Source: Cytophagaceae bacterium
Lineage (GTDB): Bacteria > Bacteroidota > Bacteroidia > Cytophagales > Flexibacteraceae
Length of the DNA: 7,227 nt
Direction: 5' to 3'
NCBI GenBank assembly: GCA_947464365.1
Contig: CANHWS010000177.1
Span: 1-7,227, forward strand
This document shows, piece after piece, positions 7,182-7,227 of the stretch. Position 1 is the stretch's first letter. Every line of letters starts with the position of its first letter. A program made the translations under genes and the position numbers. The notes beneath the pieces were generated by a model. It ran no database searches. It was not told where the DNA came from and saw only the letters and a list, made by a program, of their open reading frames with translations.

Positions 7182-7227
7182 GAAAATAAAGAACCTAAGT
7201 AGGTGCGTTGTAACTACCCCTTTGCAC

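Larger units (their letters stand above)
6959..7227. other. Intergenic region downstream of mtaB with no recognisable gene
   Basis: These 269 bases are interrupted by stops in all forward frames, and no protein or tRNA-like fold is evident on either strand. Short inverted repeats are present (6963-7018 and 7163-7181). The end of the window, TACCCCTTTG at 7215-7224, resembles a -7 element but has four bases instead of two between TA and TTTG. A further gene may begin just beyond the window. Confidence 0.6.

Overview
The window looks like a piece of a Bacteroidota (Bacteroidetes) chromosome. The strongest evidence is the C-terminal sorting domain of the first gene (CHU_C / gliding-motility-associated type), which belongs to the type IX secretion system of that phylum. 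Two intergenic sequences also match the Bacteroidota -7 promoter element TAnnTTTG exactly, and no gene start has a clear Shine-Dalgarno sequence. I cannot place it below phylum. All three genes are on the + strand and I saw no frameshift in any of them.

Layout. Positions 1-3798 hold the last 1265 residues of a very large secreted surface protein whose start lies upstream of the window. It consists of tandem Ig-like/PKD-like modules, each with one cysteine pair, then a fibronectin-III-like region, then the type IX sorting domain. After 22 bases comes 3821-5410, a complete FAD-dependent dehydrogenase of the COG2509 type. A 195-base gap (5411-5605) carries a good promoter candidate and an inverted repeat. 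Then 5606-6958 encodes MtaB, the radical-SAM methylthiotransferase that makes ms2t6A37 in tRNA. The last 269 bases (6959-7227) hold no recognisable gene, only weak inverted repeats.

The three genes do not form an obvious pathway: one is an exported structural or adhesive protein, one a cytoplasmic flavoprotein of unknown substrate, and one a tRNA-modification enzyme. A perfect TAnnTTTG lies between the first and second genes, and another before the third, so each of these two genes may have its own promoter. I found no mobile element, CRISPR array, RNA gene or defence system, and no convincing sign of an undescribed system. The most useful observations are the two-class cysteine-paired repeat architecture of the surface protein, the possible leaderless start of the flavoprotein gene, and the corrected start of mtaB.
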